A stretch of DNA of 64,000 nt from Moesziomyces globuligerus (Eukaryota; Basidiomycota; Ustilaginomycetes; Ustilaginales; Ustilaginaceae), in assembly GCA_030849465.1 (NCBI GenBank), contig JARVLF010000013.1, forward strand, positions 248,001 through 312,000. Reading direction: 5' to 3'. Under the pieces are notes generated by a model that was not told the origin of the DNA, ran no database searches, and worked only from the letters and a program-made list of their open reading frames with translations. This document shows positions 21,677 to 31,835 of this stretch, in pieces. Positions within the stretch are counted from its first letter, which is position 1. The number at the start of each line of letters is the position of its first letter. The position numbers and the translations under genes are program-made.

Positions 21677-22627
21677 TCAGCAGAACTTCCACTTGTTGTT
21701 GCAGTTTACGCACGTGACGAATGTGGTCATGGGTTCGTCTGCGGAGCGGGTCTGCATCTGGTAGTACCTTGTCTTTCTCTGCTTGCAGCGACCGCACTGG
21801 AAGGCGTCGGTCTCTGCCTCCTGTGCGGCGGCGCCCTTGGCCTTGAAGAGGTTCTGCATCTGGAGCTCCTCGATCTCGCGCTTGCGCTTGTCGCTGGCGA
21901 GCTCCTCGTTGGACATGGTGACGAGCTTGTCGGCGGCGACCTCGCGTTCGACGACGCGCACGCGCAGGTCCGGATTGTTCTTGTCCTTGATGTTGAGCGA
22001 GAGGCTGCGCACCTTGTTGCGGTAGTCGGCCGTGACGCTGCCTTTGCCCTGGTTGGCGAGGATCGCCGCTTCGACGGCGACCGCCGCATCAAACACCTGC
22101 GAGTCGCTCCATCCGTGCGCCTCCTTGCCGATCTCGAGCGACTGGTAGAGCAGCTTGAGACACGCATTGCGCACCTTGTCGTTGAGGATCTCAAAGTCGA
22201 TCTTGGTCGTCGACGCCGCCAGCGTCGATGCGGACGCCGACGTCGCCGAAGCCGTCGCACCGTTGGCATCGGGTTCGGCAGATGCGTCCTTCTTTGGCGC
22301 CGGCGCGGGCGAGGCGGACGACGACGACGGCTTGCTGCTCGCAGCGCTCGACTGCTGCTGCGCCCTTTGCTTGTCGACGATCGCCTTCCAGTCCTTGACC
22401 AGCGCCTTTGCCTGGTCCGCCACCTTCTTGTCCGAGTGCGAGCGCAGCTTTCCCACCGCCACGCCGATCTTGCTCTGCCGGATCACATCCTCTGTTGGCG
22501 CCGAAAGGCCGCTTTTGAGCTTGGCAAACACCGAGAGGATCGCCTCCGAGTCCGACGACGATGCGAGCTTCGAGAGCTGCTTCTGCAGGTCCTTGAGCTC
22601 GTCGAGCGACAGCTCCTTGGATGTCAT
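21677..22627 (-). CDS. DST1: Transcription elongation factor TFIIS
   Basis: The 316-aa product is TFIIS, which rescues backtracked RNA polymerase II by stimulating transcript cleavage. It shows the N-terminal helical LW domain (about 1-85, ending KDWKAIVDKQR), an Ala/Ser/Pro-rich linker, the central polymerase-binding domain (about 150-265, with RNKVRSLSLNIKDKNNPDLR), and a C-terminal zinc ribbon with CGRCKQRKTRYYQMQ, the catalytic acidic hairpin RSADEP, and CVNCNNKWKFC at the very end. Length and order are canonical. The ATG at 22627 is chosen because the LW domain starts immediately after it. The gene is divergent from PRP46, with a 21-bp palindrome between the two. Confidence 0.97.
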   Translation of the reverse strand: MTSKELSLDELKDLQKQLSKLASSSDSEAILSVFAKLKSGLSAPTEDVIRQSKIGVAVGKLRSHSDKKVADQAKALVKDWKAIVDKQRAQQQSSAASSKPSSSSASPAPAPKKDASAEPDANGATASATSASASTLAASTTKIDFEILNDKVRNACLKLLYQSLEIGKEAHGWSDSQVFDAAVAVEAAILANQGKGSVTADYRNKVRSLSLNIKDKNNPDLRVRVVEREVAADKLVTMSNEELASDKRKREIEELQMQNLFKAKGAAAQEAETDAFQCGRCKQRKTRYYQMQTRSADEPMTTFVTCVNCNNKWKFC

Positions 22628-22979
22628 GATGCCGAGCAGAGGATGCGGATGTGATGACGGAGCGTCGGTCGTGGTTTCCTGCAGCCGTGGATGCGTGTAT
22701 GTCTGATCACTGATGGCTGAGCCAAGGGCGTAGTGGATGCGGAAAGACCTTGGCCGGATGCAGTGGACACAATCCAAGAGGGATCCGCCTCGAGTCCGTT
22801 CGTACGTATCGAAGAGCTGCGCTTCTTCCGTCCGGTTCCGTGCGTCTAGCGGATGGCGTTGCTGGGTTGTGTAAGGATGATGGACGTTGAGAGTGAACGT
22901 GTGCGGAGCGGAAGCGATGTGGAAGGGTTCCGCGACTGCGCGGAAACGCGTCCGCTTGGAGACTCATTCAATTCGATGC

Positions 22980-23000
22980 TGACTATGTTAAACATAGTCA
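22980..23000. promoter_or_regulatory. Perfect 21-bp palindrome in the DST1/PRP46 divergent promoter
   Basis: The half-site TGACTATGTT (22980-22989) is followed by a single A and its exact reverse complement (22991-23000). It is AT-rich in a GC-rich setting and lies 353 bp before DST1 and 264 bp before PRP46. It could be a dimeric transcription-factor site; no factor is known to me. Confidence 0.6.
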
Positions 23001-23263
23001 AGATCGGTATTGATTGCGACTCGTGATCTGAGTCGTGCGCACTTTACGGCTTGGCGCGCTTTGGCCGAAGGCGACTTTTTCAGCGTCGCTGCCCGAATGC
23101 CGAAATTCCAACCAGTCGATTCGCTTTCTTCGCCGCGACCCTCGCCTGAACACTCGACGCACACACCTTCGACTGCGCACTTGCATCCACCCTTCTCCTT
23201 CCACCGACCGCCTCTTGATCTCAGCCGTCAACAACGTCGCCCAATCGCTGCAACACCTTGAAG

Positions 23264-24796
23264 ATGTCCATCGCATCTTCCTCAGCGAGCCAGGCCGGTC
23301 CGTCCACCTCGTCGGCAGCGACTGAGCAGCTCAGCCTACCTCCACTTGGCGACCTGTTGGCTCGCTCGTCCAAGCGTGCGCGCATGCTCTTCCACATCGA
23401 CAGCGACTACGACTTTGACAACTTCGGAGATGCAGCCTCGTTCGAGCCAGCCAAGGTGCACCTGGCGTCCAAGATCAGCTCCGAGTATGCCGATGCTAAG
23501 GTGCTGCCCCCGGCCATCCTTGCCCAGCAGCAAGCCGCTGCGGGCCCAACGCGTCCGGGTGCTCCCAGCGCTGCGTCAGCTGCGCGGCCTGCAAAGAGGA
23601 GGGGCGATGACTCTCATCTCTCTCGCATCTTAGATCAAATCGATGGCGGTGGCTCGTCCTCCGCGACAGGCACGGCTCGGCCCGTCGGCCCGGCTTCCAC
23701 TAGCCAGGCACTTACCGTCCGCAGCAATGGCGCATCGAGCGCATCCAACGGTCATCCTTCCGCCTCTGCCAGTGGCTCGTCGGCGCTCGCGCTGGCATCG
23801 CATCGCGGCGGCTCGTCGGGTCTGCTCTCGCAGGCGCTGATCCAGAAGAAGGAGATGGCGAATCGCAAGGCCAAGCCCGCCTTCCATCCCAACTGGAAGC
23901 TCTCGCGCGTCATCTCGGGCCACCTGGGCTGGGTGCGATGCGTGGCGGTGGAGCCGGGCAACAAGTGGTTTGCGACCGGGGCAGGCGACCGTATGATCAA
24001 GATCTGGGACCTCGCCTCGGGCGAGCTCAAGCTGTCGCTCACTGGCCACATCTCGCCCGTGCGTGGGCTCGCCGTCTCGGATCGGCATCCGTACCTCTTC
24101 TCGGCGGGCGAGGATAGGATCGTCAAGTGCTGGGATCTCGAGACGAACAAGGTGATTCGCCAGTACACAGGCCACCTCACGGGCATCTACGCGCTTGCGC
24201 TTCATCCCACGCTCGACCTGATCGTGACCGGAGGCCGCGATTCGACCGCGCGCGTGTGGGATATGCGCACCCGCACTGCAGTGCACACGTTCACGGGTCA
24301 CAGTGGCACCGTCGCCTCCGTGGCGTGCCAGGCCTCGGAGCCGCAGGTGATCACGGGCTCCATGGACGCCACGGTCAAGCTGTGGGACCTGGCCGCTGGC
24401 AGGTCGATCACCACGCTCACGCACCACAAGAAGAGCGTCCGCGCGCTGGCTGTTCACCCGACGCAGTATACGTTCGCCTCGGGCAGCGCGGGCGGTAACA
24501 ACATCAAGACATGGAGATGCCCCGAGGGCACACTCGTGAACAACATGGCGCACGACACGATCGTCAACACGCTCAGCGTCAATGCGGACGGCGTGCTCTT
24601 CAGCGGCGGAGACGATGGCAGCCTCAAATTCTTCGACTACGCAACGGGAACGCCCTTCCAGGCGGCCGAGGATCTGCCCCAGCCCGGATCGCTCGATGCC
24701 GAGGCAGGCGTCTTCTGCTCCGCCTTTGACCAGACGGGAACGCGCCTCATCACGGGTGGGGCCGACAAGACCATCAAGATCTACAAGGAAGTCTGA
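23264..24796 (+). CDS. PRP46: Prp46/PLRG1 WD40 splicing factor
   Basis: The 510-aa product ends in a seven-bladed WD40 propeller (about 205-510) with repeats such as [50 protein letters not shown] and [12 protein letters not shown]. The propeller opening [20 protein letters not shown] is the hallmark of Prp46/PLRG1, a core subunit of the Prp19-associated (NTC) spliceosome complex. The N-terminal 200 residues are low-complexity, apart from a conserved [18 protein letters not shown] segment. The start is the ATG at 23264. The gene is intron-free and lies 622 bp before the bromodomain gene on the same strand. Confidence 0.95.
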   Translation: MSIASSSASQAGPSTSSAATEQLSLPPLGDLLARSSKRARMLFHIDSDYDFDNFGDAASFEPAKVHLASKISSEYADAKVLPPAILAQQQAAAGPTRPGAPSAASAARPAKRRGDDSHLSRILDQIDGGGSSSATGTARPVGPASTSQALTVRSNGASSASNGHPSASASGSSALALASHRGGSSGLLSQALIQKKEMANRKAKPAFHPNWKLSRVISGHLGWVRCVAVEPGNKWFATGAGDRMIKIWDLASGELKLSLTGHISPVRGLAVSDRHPYLFSAGEDRIVKCWDLETNKVIRQYTGHLTGIYALALHPTLDLIVTGGRDSTARVWDMRTRTAVHTFTGHSGTVASVACQASEPQVITGSMDATVKLWDLAAGRSITTLTHHKKSVRALAVHPTQYTFASGSAGGNNIKTWRCPEGTLVNNMAHDTIVNTLSVNADGVLFSGGDDGSLKFFDYATGTPFQAAEDLPQPGSLDAEAGVFCSAFDQTGTRLITGGADKTIKIYKEV

Positions 24797-25291
24797 GCGT
24801 GCATCCCTCTCGCATACCGTCATGCTCATCACAGCTGCTTGCATTCTTGGCAGTGAAGATACCCAACCTTGTCGTTGCGCTGGTCTGTCGTGAGAATGGT
24901 GCGTGAAGCTGTCTGCAGTGAGAGGTCGAAAGTGACGACAGAGTGGGGGAGGTGGTGAGGAACTTCTTTTCGTACGAGAGAGAGAGGCGGTTGCAAAATC
25001 GAGGAAAAATCGCAGCGTGTTGGCTGCGAGGTGAGGAGGCGTTGCGCTGACCGACTGCGCCTGTCGGCTGAGGCTGCAGGTGGATCTTGCCTCGCCTCGG
25101 CCATTTTGATACCGTCGCTCCACGCAACTCGAGCAACGCAACGCAACGCCGCCGCCTCCCCATCGAGGAATCGGCGAGAAGGAATCGCAGTCGGCAAGCA
25201 TCCGAACGAACGCACCGACAGCGGCAGCAGCAGCTGCGCATTTCTGCCCACAGAGCTGCTAAACAACCCCAGCGCCGTCGCATCAGCGAGG

Positions 25292-25346
25292 TCAGCTCAG
25301 CTCAGCTCAGCTCAGCTCAGCTCAGCTCAGCTCAGCTCAGCTCAGC
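25292..25346. repeat. Pentanucleotide microsatellite (TCAGC)11
   Basis: Eleven perfect copies of TCAGC lie 73 bp before the start of the bromodomain gene, most likely in its transcribed leader. Perfect arrays of this length are usually variable between strains. Confidence 0.92.
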
Positions 25347-25418
25347 CCGACTCGCCGCAGCAGCAACGACCGAGGTGACGAGCCAAGGAGGCGCAGACTA
25401 GGTCGACCGTCGTCCGGC

Positions 25419-28400
25419 ATGGCGCAGCAGGCAAGAGGGGCCGGCTCACATCCCGACGAACCTCCGCAGAAGCGTCGCACCCTCCAGATCAAGCTAGGCC
25501 GGCCCCGCCCACCACCGGAGGGCAGCCAGACCCCCGAACAGGCGTCGCCCTCGCTCCATCGCAGCAGGCCCGCCAATCCGCTCGGCGGCATCCGCATCTC
25601 GCTCAAGAGGAAACCGGGCGCGCCTGCTGGGGCCCCGTCCACGCCAAGTCGCTTCGCCAATCAGGCCGAAAACGATGACGAGGACGACCAGGATAACGAC
25701 TCGGACGACGTCGAGGTCGAGGACCAGCAGGTAGCGTCGCATCGCTCTTCCGACCAGGATGACCATGATGATGGCGACGACGACGGTGACGACGACGAAG
25801 GCGACGACGATGAAGACCGCGAGGAGGGCGACGATGATGAGGACGAAGACGACGAGGACGAGGACGCCGAGCAAGCGCAAGGCGACGAGTCATTAGCACA
25901 GCACAGCACGGCAGATGCAAACGGTCACAGCAACCAGGCAGGGCCGTCCGATGGCGCCGCTGCCGGGCCTCGTCTGCGCGGTAAGAATGGTGCGTTCAAG
26001 AGCAGCGCTGGCGCGAGTGGTTCAAACCCCTCTCGCCGGCCCATCAAGCGGCTCCGCTCCAAGGGTCTCTACGAGGCGCTGCCCAAGCTTATTGAAAACC
26101 TCCAGCGTCGCGACAGCTACAAGTTCTTCTGCGAGCCGGTCAACCCGGACGATGTGCCTGGCTATCTGGACGTGATCAAGACGCCCATGGACTTTGGCAC
26201 CATGCAGCGCAAGGTCGACGACCGTCTGTACAGCCATATGGAAGAGTTCAAGTCCGACTTCAGGCTCGTCATCACCAACGCCCAGACCTTCAATCCGGAA
26301 GGCACGCTCTACTACAACGAGGCCAAGCGCATCGCCACATGGGGCAACCGCGCCATCGAGCGCGAGGGCATGGCCGTCAACGACAACGGACGCGCCGGCG
26401 TCAAAGGCGACGAGCTCAGGCGTCAGAAGAGGCTCGCCCGTGACGCTGCCCTCTCTTTCGCTGGCGGTATCACTGGCGGTGTGGGCACGGGCGAACTTTT
26501 GGATGCATCCGGACGTCGCGTTCTGCGCGGCGCAACCCAGCAGCAGACCCAAGCGTTGCTGCGTGACGGTTCGCTGCCGCCCTTTGGCGATGCCATCGCG
26601 GGCTCGGACGCTGCTGCTGCCGAGATGACTACTCGTCTGGGCGCGCGCGGACCCCAATTCGCCTTTAGCGCCGGTGTGGAAGCGATCATGGAGGCGGCTC
26701 GCGTCACGTCGCAAACAAGACAGCGCGCCGCTGTGGCGCTGGGATTGGCAGGCGGGACGCTGACCCGCGAGGACTCGGTGCAGCCTGGTACGCAGCATGA
26801 CGGCGATGCGACGATGGACGTGGATGACGACGACGACATGGACGCCTCGGACGACGAGGGCGCGCGTGCCAGCGTCGCCAGGGAGAGAGAGTCGCGTGAG
26901 CGCTCCGTCACCGTCGACGGGCCAGCAAGCTCGCTCGGCCGACGTTTCGGCTCGTCGCAGCCTGGCGGGACCCCATCGACGCCCATGGGCCAGCGTCAGG
27001 CGAGCCCCGATGCGCTGCGCAAGCGTCTCGCCGCCGTGACCGGCACACCGATCCAGGCACTTGCCAGTCCCATGGGCGCTGGCGCGGTGGCTGGCACGGG
27101 CAAAGCCTCCAAGCAGTCCAAACACAAGCAACGTCTCGGTGCACCGGGAACACCCAAGCGCCTGCTGGCACGTACGGGCCTGACGGGCTCTGCAACGCCT
27201 GTTGCGGGAGCGGACCCGGGTACAGAAACAGCAGGCACACCAGGCGTGTCGACGGATCCAAACCCGGCGGCGGCGGCAGCGGCCGCAGCCCAGCTGATGG
27301 CGAACGTGTCGCAGACGCAACTCCAGCCTGGCCTGGCACACTACTCGTTCGACGACGATGGCTCCATCAACCCAGACGACCTGGAGGACCTGCACACCTT
27401 CCTCACGCTGCACCGCACAGGCCGGCACGTGCTCATGCCGACGATCGAGTCGCTGCATCCCATCCCCTTCATCCCGGGCGACTACACGGGCAGCAGCTCC
27501 GGCGACAGGCCCAAGGACGTGGCGGGCAAGGAGAAGGAAGCTGAGAAGGGCAAGGAGAAGGCGAAGGACAAGGGCGCCGCCGCCGACGAAGGCGACGAGG
27601 AGGATGACGACGGCAAGGGCGACAGCAAGGACAAGGGCGATAAGGACCCGCTGTCGGCGCTGCCTCCAGCAAGGCCAGGAGCACCCGATCCGCTGTATTC
27701 AGCAATCGCACCCGAGCCCGAGCCGCTGCACAGTAACCTCAGCCACGACGTCGAGCCGCTGCCACCGCACTTCCGCAATCTGCCCTTTCATGCACCGAGC
27801 ATTGATCCGCACAGTCAAGCTGGCTCGGAACTTGGAGCGTCGCACGTGCCGTTCTCGTGGAGCAATCCGGCATACGAGGAAGCACTGAAGAACGACAAGC
27901 GACCCAAGAAGCAGAAGGACAGTCTGCGCGAGAAGGAGCGCGAGACGCTCGAGGACTGGAGCTACTTCCGACCGACCTTGTCTCGGCTGCTCGAGATTAC
28001 GGATCTCGGACCGTTCGGTGCTCTCGTCCCGCCGGTCGAGGTTCGCGCTGCAGATGGTAGACAGAGGAAAGAGGCTGCGGCCAGGGGAAAGCCCAACCAC
28101 ATCGGCGACAAAGAGGCAGGCCAGGTTGCGCGGGAGGCGGGGCTCTCCACCACGGCATTGGCCGAGGACGGGCTGGAGGCGATCAAGGCGGAGCTGCAGC
28201 GCAAGCGCGAGGGATCCGCGCTTCCGAGATCGATCATGGATCGATTCATGCAAGCCGCGCGAGGCCTCGACGCGAAGCGGTCGGGCGAGCTGTTCACGGA
28301 CGGCGAGAGGGAAGATGCGGGCCGGATCGTGGCGGACATGGTCTACGGCGGGGTGGAGGGCAGAGCGTATATTCGAAGCGTCGCCGAATTCGTTGGTGGA

Positions 28401-29093
28401 GCGACGCAGCATGCGATGCTGCTGGACGAGGCGGACGATGTGTACGAGCGGCGGATCGCGGAGGCCGAGGCGCAGCTCGTGGCTGCCGCGGCGTTGCGCG
28501 AGGCCAAGCAGGCAGAATCGACGCCCGAGCCTACGGCAGCTTCGCGCCGCGGTCCGTTCATGTGGCGAGACTCGACCGAGGAAGTGGGCACAGCAACCCC
28601 CTCTGCAGCTGACCAGGAACCCGATCCTCGCACAGCTAGTCACACTGCAGCAGCTACGCCCGAGAAGCTCGACGAGGCACAGGACGCGTCGAATGCCGCT
28701 CTTATGGGCGAGGAGCTCCGCCCGTTGCCTGTGCCTCTGGCGCAGCTCGTTGAGGAGGAGGTGGTCCGACCCATCACAGGAACTTCTCTCGATATCCTCC
28801 ATCTCGTTGCGGTCCATCTGAACACTAAAGGCTCCGACGCTCTCAGTCTGGACCGTCTCGAGCGCCGCCTTGGCCACAGCAGCATCTCTCCGCACAGACC
28901 CGCTGGGGACAATACGGAGGTGCACGCGGAACGACCCACCGCAACTGCTACGCGGGTGGCGCGAGACTTGCCGTTCGCAGCAGAACTCGAGTGGCTCGAC
29001 GCCCAACCGGACCTCGCCCGACTGCTCGACGAAGCTCACCAGGACATCGACAGTCTCGGCTCCATTGTCCGCTACGTGATCCAGAGCGCCTGA
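25419..29093 (+). CDS. Large bromodomain protein (BRD7/BRD9-like)
   Basis: The 1224-aa product has one bromodomain at about residues 215-317, with FFCEPVNPDDVPGYLDVIKTPMDF-type ZA loop residues and the acetyl-lysine contact asparagine in ITNAQTFNPEGTLYYNEAKRI. Before it lies a long Asp/Glu-rich tract (about 85-155). After it lie low-complexity Ala/Gly/Pro regions, a conserved-looking segment near 640-700 (LHTFLTLHRTGRHVLMPTIE), a charged KEKEAEKGKEKAKDK block, and a helical C-terminal third. The layout recalls BRD7/BRD9 and fungal Rsc/SWI-SNF-associated bromodomain proteins, which read acetylated histones. Complex membership is inference. The ATG at 25419 is the first in frame. No intron is needed. 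Confidence 0.85.
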   Translation: MAQQARGAGSHPDEPPQKRRTLQIKLGRPRPPPEGSQTPEQASPSLHRSRPANPLGGIRISLKRKPGAPAGAPSTPSRFANQAENDDEDDQDNDSDDVEVEDQQVASHRSSDQDDHDDGDDDGDDDEGDDDEDREEGDDDEDEDDEDEDAEQAQGDESLAQHSTADANGHSNQAGPSDGAAAGPRLRGKNGAFKSSAGASGSNPSRRPIKRLRSKGLYEALPKLIENLQRRDSYKFFCEPVNPDDVPGYLDVIKTPMDFGTMQRKVDDRLYSHMEEFKSDFRLVITNAQTFNPEGTLYYNEAKRIATWGNRAIEREGMAVNDNGRAGVKGDELRRQKRLARDAALSFAGGITGGVGTGELLDASGRRVLRGATQQQTQALLRDGSLPPFGDAIAGSDAAAAEMTTRLGARGPQFAFSAGVEAIMEAARVTSQTRQRAAVALGLAGGTLTREDSVQPGTQHDGDATMDVDDDDDMDASDDEGARASVARERESRERSVTVDGPASSLGRRFGSSQPGGTPSTPMGQRQASPDALRKRLAAVTGTPIQALASPMGAGAVAGTGKASKQSKHKQRLGAPGTPKRLLARTGLTGSATPVAGADPGTETAGTPGVSTDPNPAAAAAAAAQLMANVSQTQLQPGLAHYSFDDDGSINPDDLEDLHTFLTLHRTGRHVLMPTIESLHPIPFIPGDYTGSSSGDRPKDVAGKEKEAEKGKEKAKDKGAAADEGDEEDDDGKGDSKDKGDKDPLSALPPARPGAPDPLYSAIAPEPEPLHSNLSHDVEPLPPHFRNLPFHAPSIDPHSQAGSELGASHVPFSWSNPAYEEALKNDKRPKKQKDSLREKERETLEDWSYFRPTLSRLLEITDLGPFGALVPPVEVRAADGRQRKEAAARGKPNHIGDKEAGQVAREAGLSTTALAEDGLEAIKAELQRKREGSALPRSIMDRFMQAARGLDAKRSGELFTDGEREDAGRIVADMVYGGVEGRAYIRSVAEFVGGATQHAMLLDEADDVYERRIAEAEAQLVAAAALREAKQAESTPEPTAASRRGPFMWRDSTEEVGTATPSAADQEPDPRTASHTAAATPEKLDEAQDASNAALMGEELRPLPVPLAQLVEEEVVRPITGTSLDILHLVAVHLNTKGSDALSLDRLERRLGHSSISPHRPAGDNTEVHAERPTATATRVARDLPFAAELEWLDAQPDLARLLDEAHQDIDSLGSIVRYVIQSA

Positions 29094-29576
29094 TCTCCTT
29101 GCTTTCCTATCCACTGTAACCTCACCCGACCATCCTGGCAAGCCGGATCCGGCGCCATGCACGACAATCCAAACCAATCTTTTGTGGTTCCACAAGTAGA
29201 TGGCTGTACCAAAACCTCCACGTCTGTCTTTTGTCTTGCGATTCGTACTCTCATAGCATGCGTGAGAATGGTCCAAGGTTTCGACAGCGCAAAAGCATGC
29301 AGTCCATGCCCCGGGCCACTCTGAGCTGCGTATTTTCGTGTAAACAATCGGCGGGCCCGATTCCCGTGATCTCGCGATCGCACGTGAGGCGATATTGGAC
29401 CTCAGAATAGACTGAGAGCCCGAGGGCGGAGGGGCCGAAGTCGGATCCGATCGGCACGCAAGCAATTTTCGATTTCTTCCAACGCTGTCCTAAGCGGAAA
29501 GCGCTCGCTTGCATGAGGCTTGCTGCCCACTCCCACCATCTGTTCATCACCAGTCACGGACGTCGGAATCTGCACC

Positions 29577-30986
29577 ATGGCTTCTGCAGCTCGATTCGGA
29601 AGCTCACTCAGGCTGCTAGCCGTCCAGCACGCGTCGGCAGTGGGGACGAGCACAGGCGCGGCTGCGTCGAGGAGCATGGCAACATCCGCCGTAGCCTCTG
29701 CCGCGGCCAAGAAGCCGGCACAGGTCAAGAGGAAGGCGGTGGTCAAGAAGAAGTCGACACACGTCGGTCCTCGCTCCACAGGCGGTCGACGAAAGGGCGG
29801 CGCCGACTCGACGGCGAGTCTGTCCAAGTCGTCCGAATTCCACGTCGAGGCACCGGACATGTCGCACCTGCCTCGTCTGCACGCCGAGGCGCTCACGCCC
29901 GCTGCGGTCGGACAGACATTTGCCTTTAGCGATCAGACGCTGGCAGCGTTCAAGGCGTTCGGCCTGCCGCAGGAGCTGGAGCGGGAGCTGGCGACACAAC
30001 CTACGCCGCGCTCGCTCGTGCGCCAGCAGACGCTGGATCTGCTCGACAAGCTCGACGCCGCGTCCAAGGCGAACAAGGGCACGAGCATCGTCCTCGACGG
30101 CAACCGGGGCTCGGGCAAGTCGATGCTGCTGGCGCAGTCGATCGCGTATGCGCTCGACGACGGATGGGTGGTGGTGTCGGTGCCGCGCGCGATCAACCTG
30201 ATCAACTCGTCGAGCATCTACACGTACAATGCACAGCACAAGGCCTACCTCCAGCCGGAGGCAACACAGCAGGTGCTCGAAGCACTGCTCAAGGTCAACG
30301 GCGCCGCACTCAAGCAGCTCAAGACGGCCGAGGCCGTCAGCGTGGACGGCACCCAGCTCGAGGTGGGCACGCCGCTCGAGACTCTCGTCAAGCGCGCCAT
30401 CGACTCGTCGTCGCCAGCGGCAAAGCAGACCGGCCTCGAAGCGACGTTCAAGGCGCTAGCGAGCCAGACGGAGCGTCCCGTGCTCGTGGCCGTCGACGAT
30501 GCCCAGGCGCTCTTCCGTACGTCTCTCTACAAGGACCCCGACTACGTGCCCCTCGAGTCTTACGAGCTCGGCTTGCCCCGCGCGCTGCTCGGGCTTCTCA
30601 CCTCGGATGGTGGCATGATCGGACGCGGCGCTTTTGTCGCGGCGCTCTCGACAACGCACACCGAGTTCCCCAGCCCACCCGAGCTTCAGATCGCGCTCGA
30701 GGAGAAAACGCAGGGAAAGGCGAAGCTCATGACGCAGGCGATCAACGCCTACACCAAGCTCAGCAAGCAGCACCTCGAGCATGCGCGTCAGGTCACCCAG
30801 CGCGCCGAGGTCGTCGACACGTCCAAGCCGCTCACGCGCGACGAGGCCGCGGCGATCTTTGCGCAGCTCCGGGACGAGAGGCGGCACTGGAGCGCGCCCA
30901 ACGACGAGCTCTTCCTCGCCAAGCTCGTCGAGACCAACGGCAACGCGCGCCTCTTTAGCAGGAGCCTCGTCTCGACGCTCGTGTAG
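29577..30986 (+). CDS. RSM23: Mitochondrial ribosomal protein mS29 (Rsm23/DAP3), GTP-binding fold
   Basis: The 469-aa product starts with a Ser/Ala/Arg-rich mitochondrial presequence (MASAARFGSSLRLLAVQHAS). It then carries the DAP3 domain: a P-loop GNRGSGKSMLL near residue 178, WVVVSVPRAINLINSSS, and a VLVAVDDAQALFRTSLYKD segment equivalent to the Walker B region. mS29/DAP3 is the only nucleotide-binding protein of the mitoribosomal small subunit. The length fits fungal Rsm23. An upstream non-ATG opening in the same frame is ignored; the ATG at 29577 directly precedes the presequence. The gene is intron-free. Confidence 0.93.
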   Translation: MASAARFGSSLRLLAVQHASAVGTSTGAAASRSMATSAVASAAAKKPAQVKRKAVVKKKSTHVGPRSTGGRRKGGADSTASLSKSSEFHVEAPDMSHLPRLHAEALTPAAVGQTFAFSDQTLAAFKAFGLPQELERELATQPTPRSLVRQQTLDLLDKLDAASKANKGTSIVLDGNRGSGKSMLLAQSIAYALDDGWVVVSVPRAINLINSSSIYTYNAQHKAYLQPEATQQVLEALLKVNGAALKQLKTAEAVSVDGTQLEVGTPLETLVKRAIDSSSPAAKQTGLEATFKALASQTERPVLVAVDDAQALFRTSLYKDPDYVPLESYELGLPRALLGLLTSDGGMIGRGAFVAALSTTHTEFPSPPELQIALEEKTQGKAKLMTQAINAYTKLSKQHLEHARQVTQRAEVVDTSKPLTRDEAAAIFAQLRDERRHWSAPNDELFLAKLVETNGNARLFSRSLVSTLV

Positions 30987-31381
30987 GAGAAAAGAATCGT
31001 TGGTCGAATTCTCACCGATTCAGTTCACCTGTGCATGGTTGTGGGTGCGGCAGTTTGCGTCACGTGGAAGGCGTCGCGCGGTCGAAGGGAGGGAAGACGC
31101 CGAGACAGGCTGAGAAAGGTGACGGTGACGGAAAGGATTCAGAGGTGTGATGGTAGGTGAGCTTGAGCTTATGCAGAGCTGGAATCTTCCTTGTAGAATT
31201 GGCGGGCGAGGAAGCGCGGTGGCAGAGGCTGTGGGCGTGAACAGGAGAGTGTTGGTCTGGCGAGCAGAAGCGCGAGGTGAATTTGGCCCGGCAGGAGAGA
31301 GCGGAAAGTGTTGTTGTCGCAACCCTTTTTTTTCTGGCCTCTTGCATGCACGCTGCCGCGCACGCACGCACGCGCCCACCC

Positions 31382-31432
31382 AACGCCCAACGCCCAACAC
31401 TCAGCACTCAGCACTCAGCACTCAGCACAGCC
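31382..31432. repeat. Two adjoining 7-bp tandem repeats
   Basis: About two copies of caacgcc are followed by about five copies of cactcag. The two units share the same 7-bp period. They lie in the 850-bp gene-free interval between mS29 and the coiled-coil gene, probably in the leader of the latter. I see nothing else in 30987-31835. Confidence 0.75.
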
Positions 31433-31835
31433 AGCGCATAGCCGCTGCAGCTGCTTGGACTTTGGCTCTGCGCACTGCTTGCCAGCACCTCCTTCGCCTT
31501 CTCCATCACTTGAGGACCCTTTGACGGAAAGGCCGACCCATCGCTTCTCAACTCTCAGCAGCACAGATTGCGCACTCGGCTCATCTGCTCTCGCGACACC
31601 CCCAACACCGGGAGCCAGCCTCACTCCGACACATCGCAGGGTCTCGCAAGGGTCCAAGTGCTGTCACCACACCTCTCGGACATACCTATCGGCTCCTTTC
31701 CGATCGACCCCACAGAGCTCTCAGCGCCAATTCGCCAATTCGACCTCAAGGAGCTCGGTATGACCGAACGGCTGTCGCTGTCCAGCACATAGACGCACCG
31801 AGCCTCCTCTCTCGAGGCGCCTTCCGAGAGTTGCC

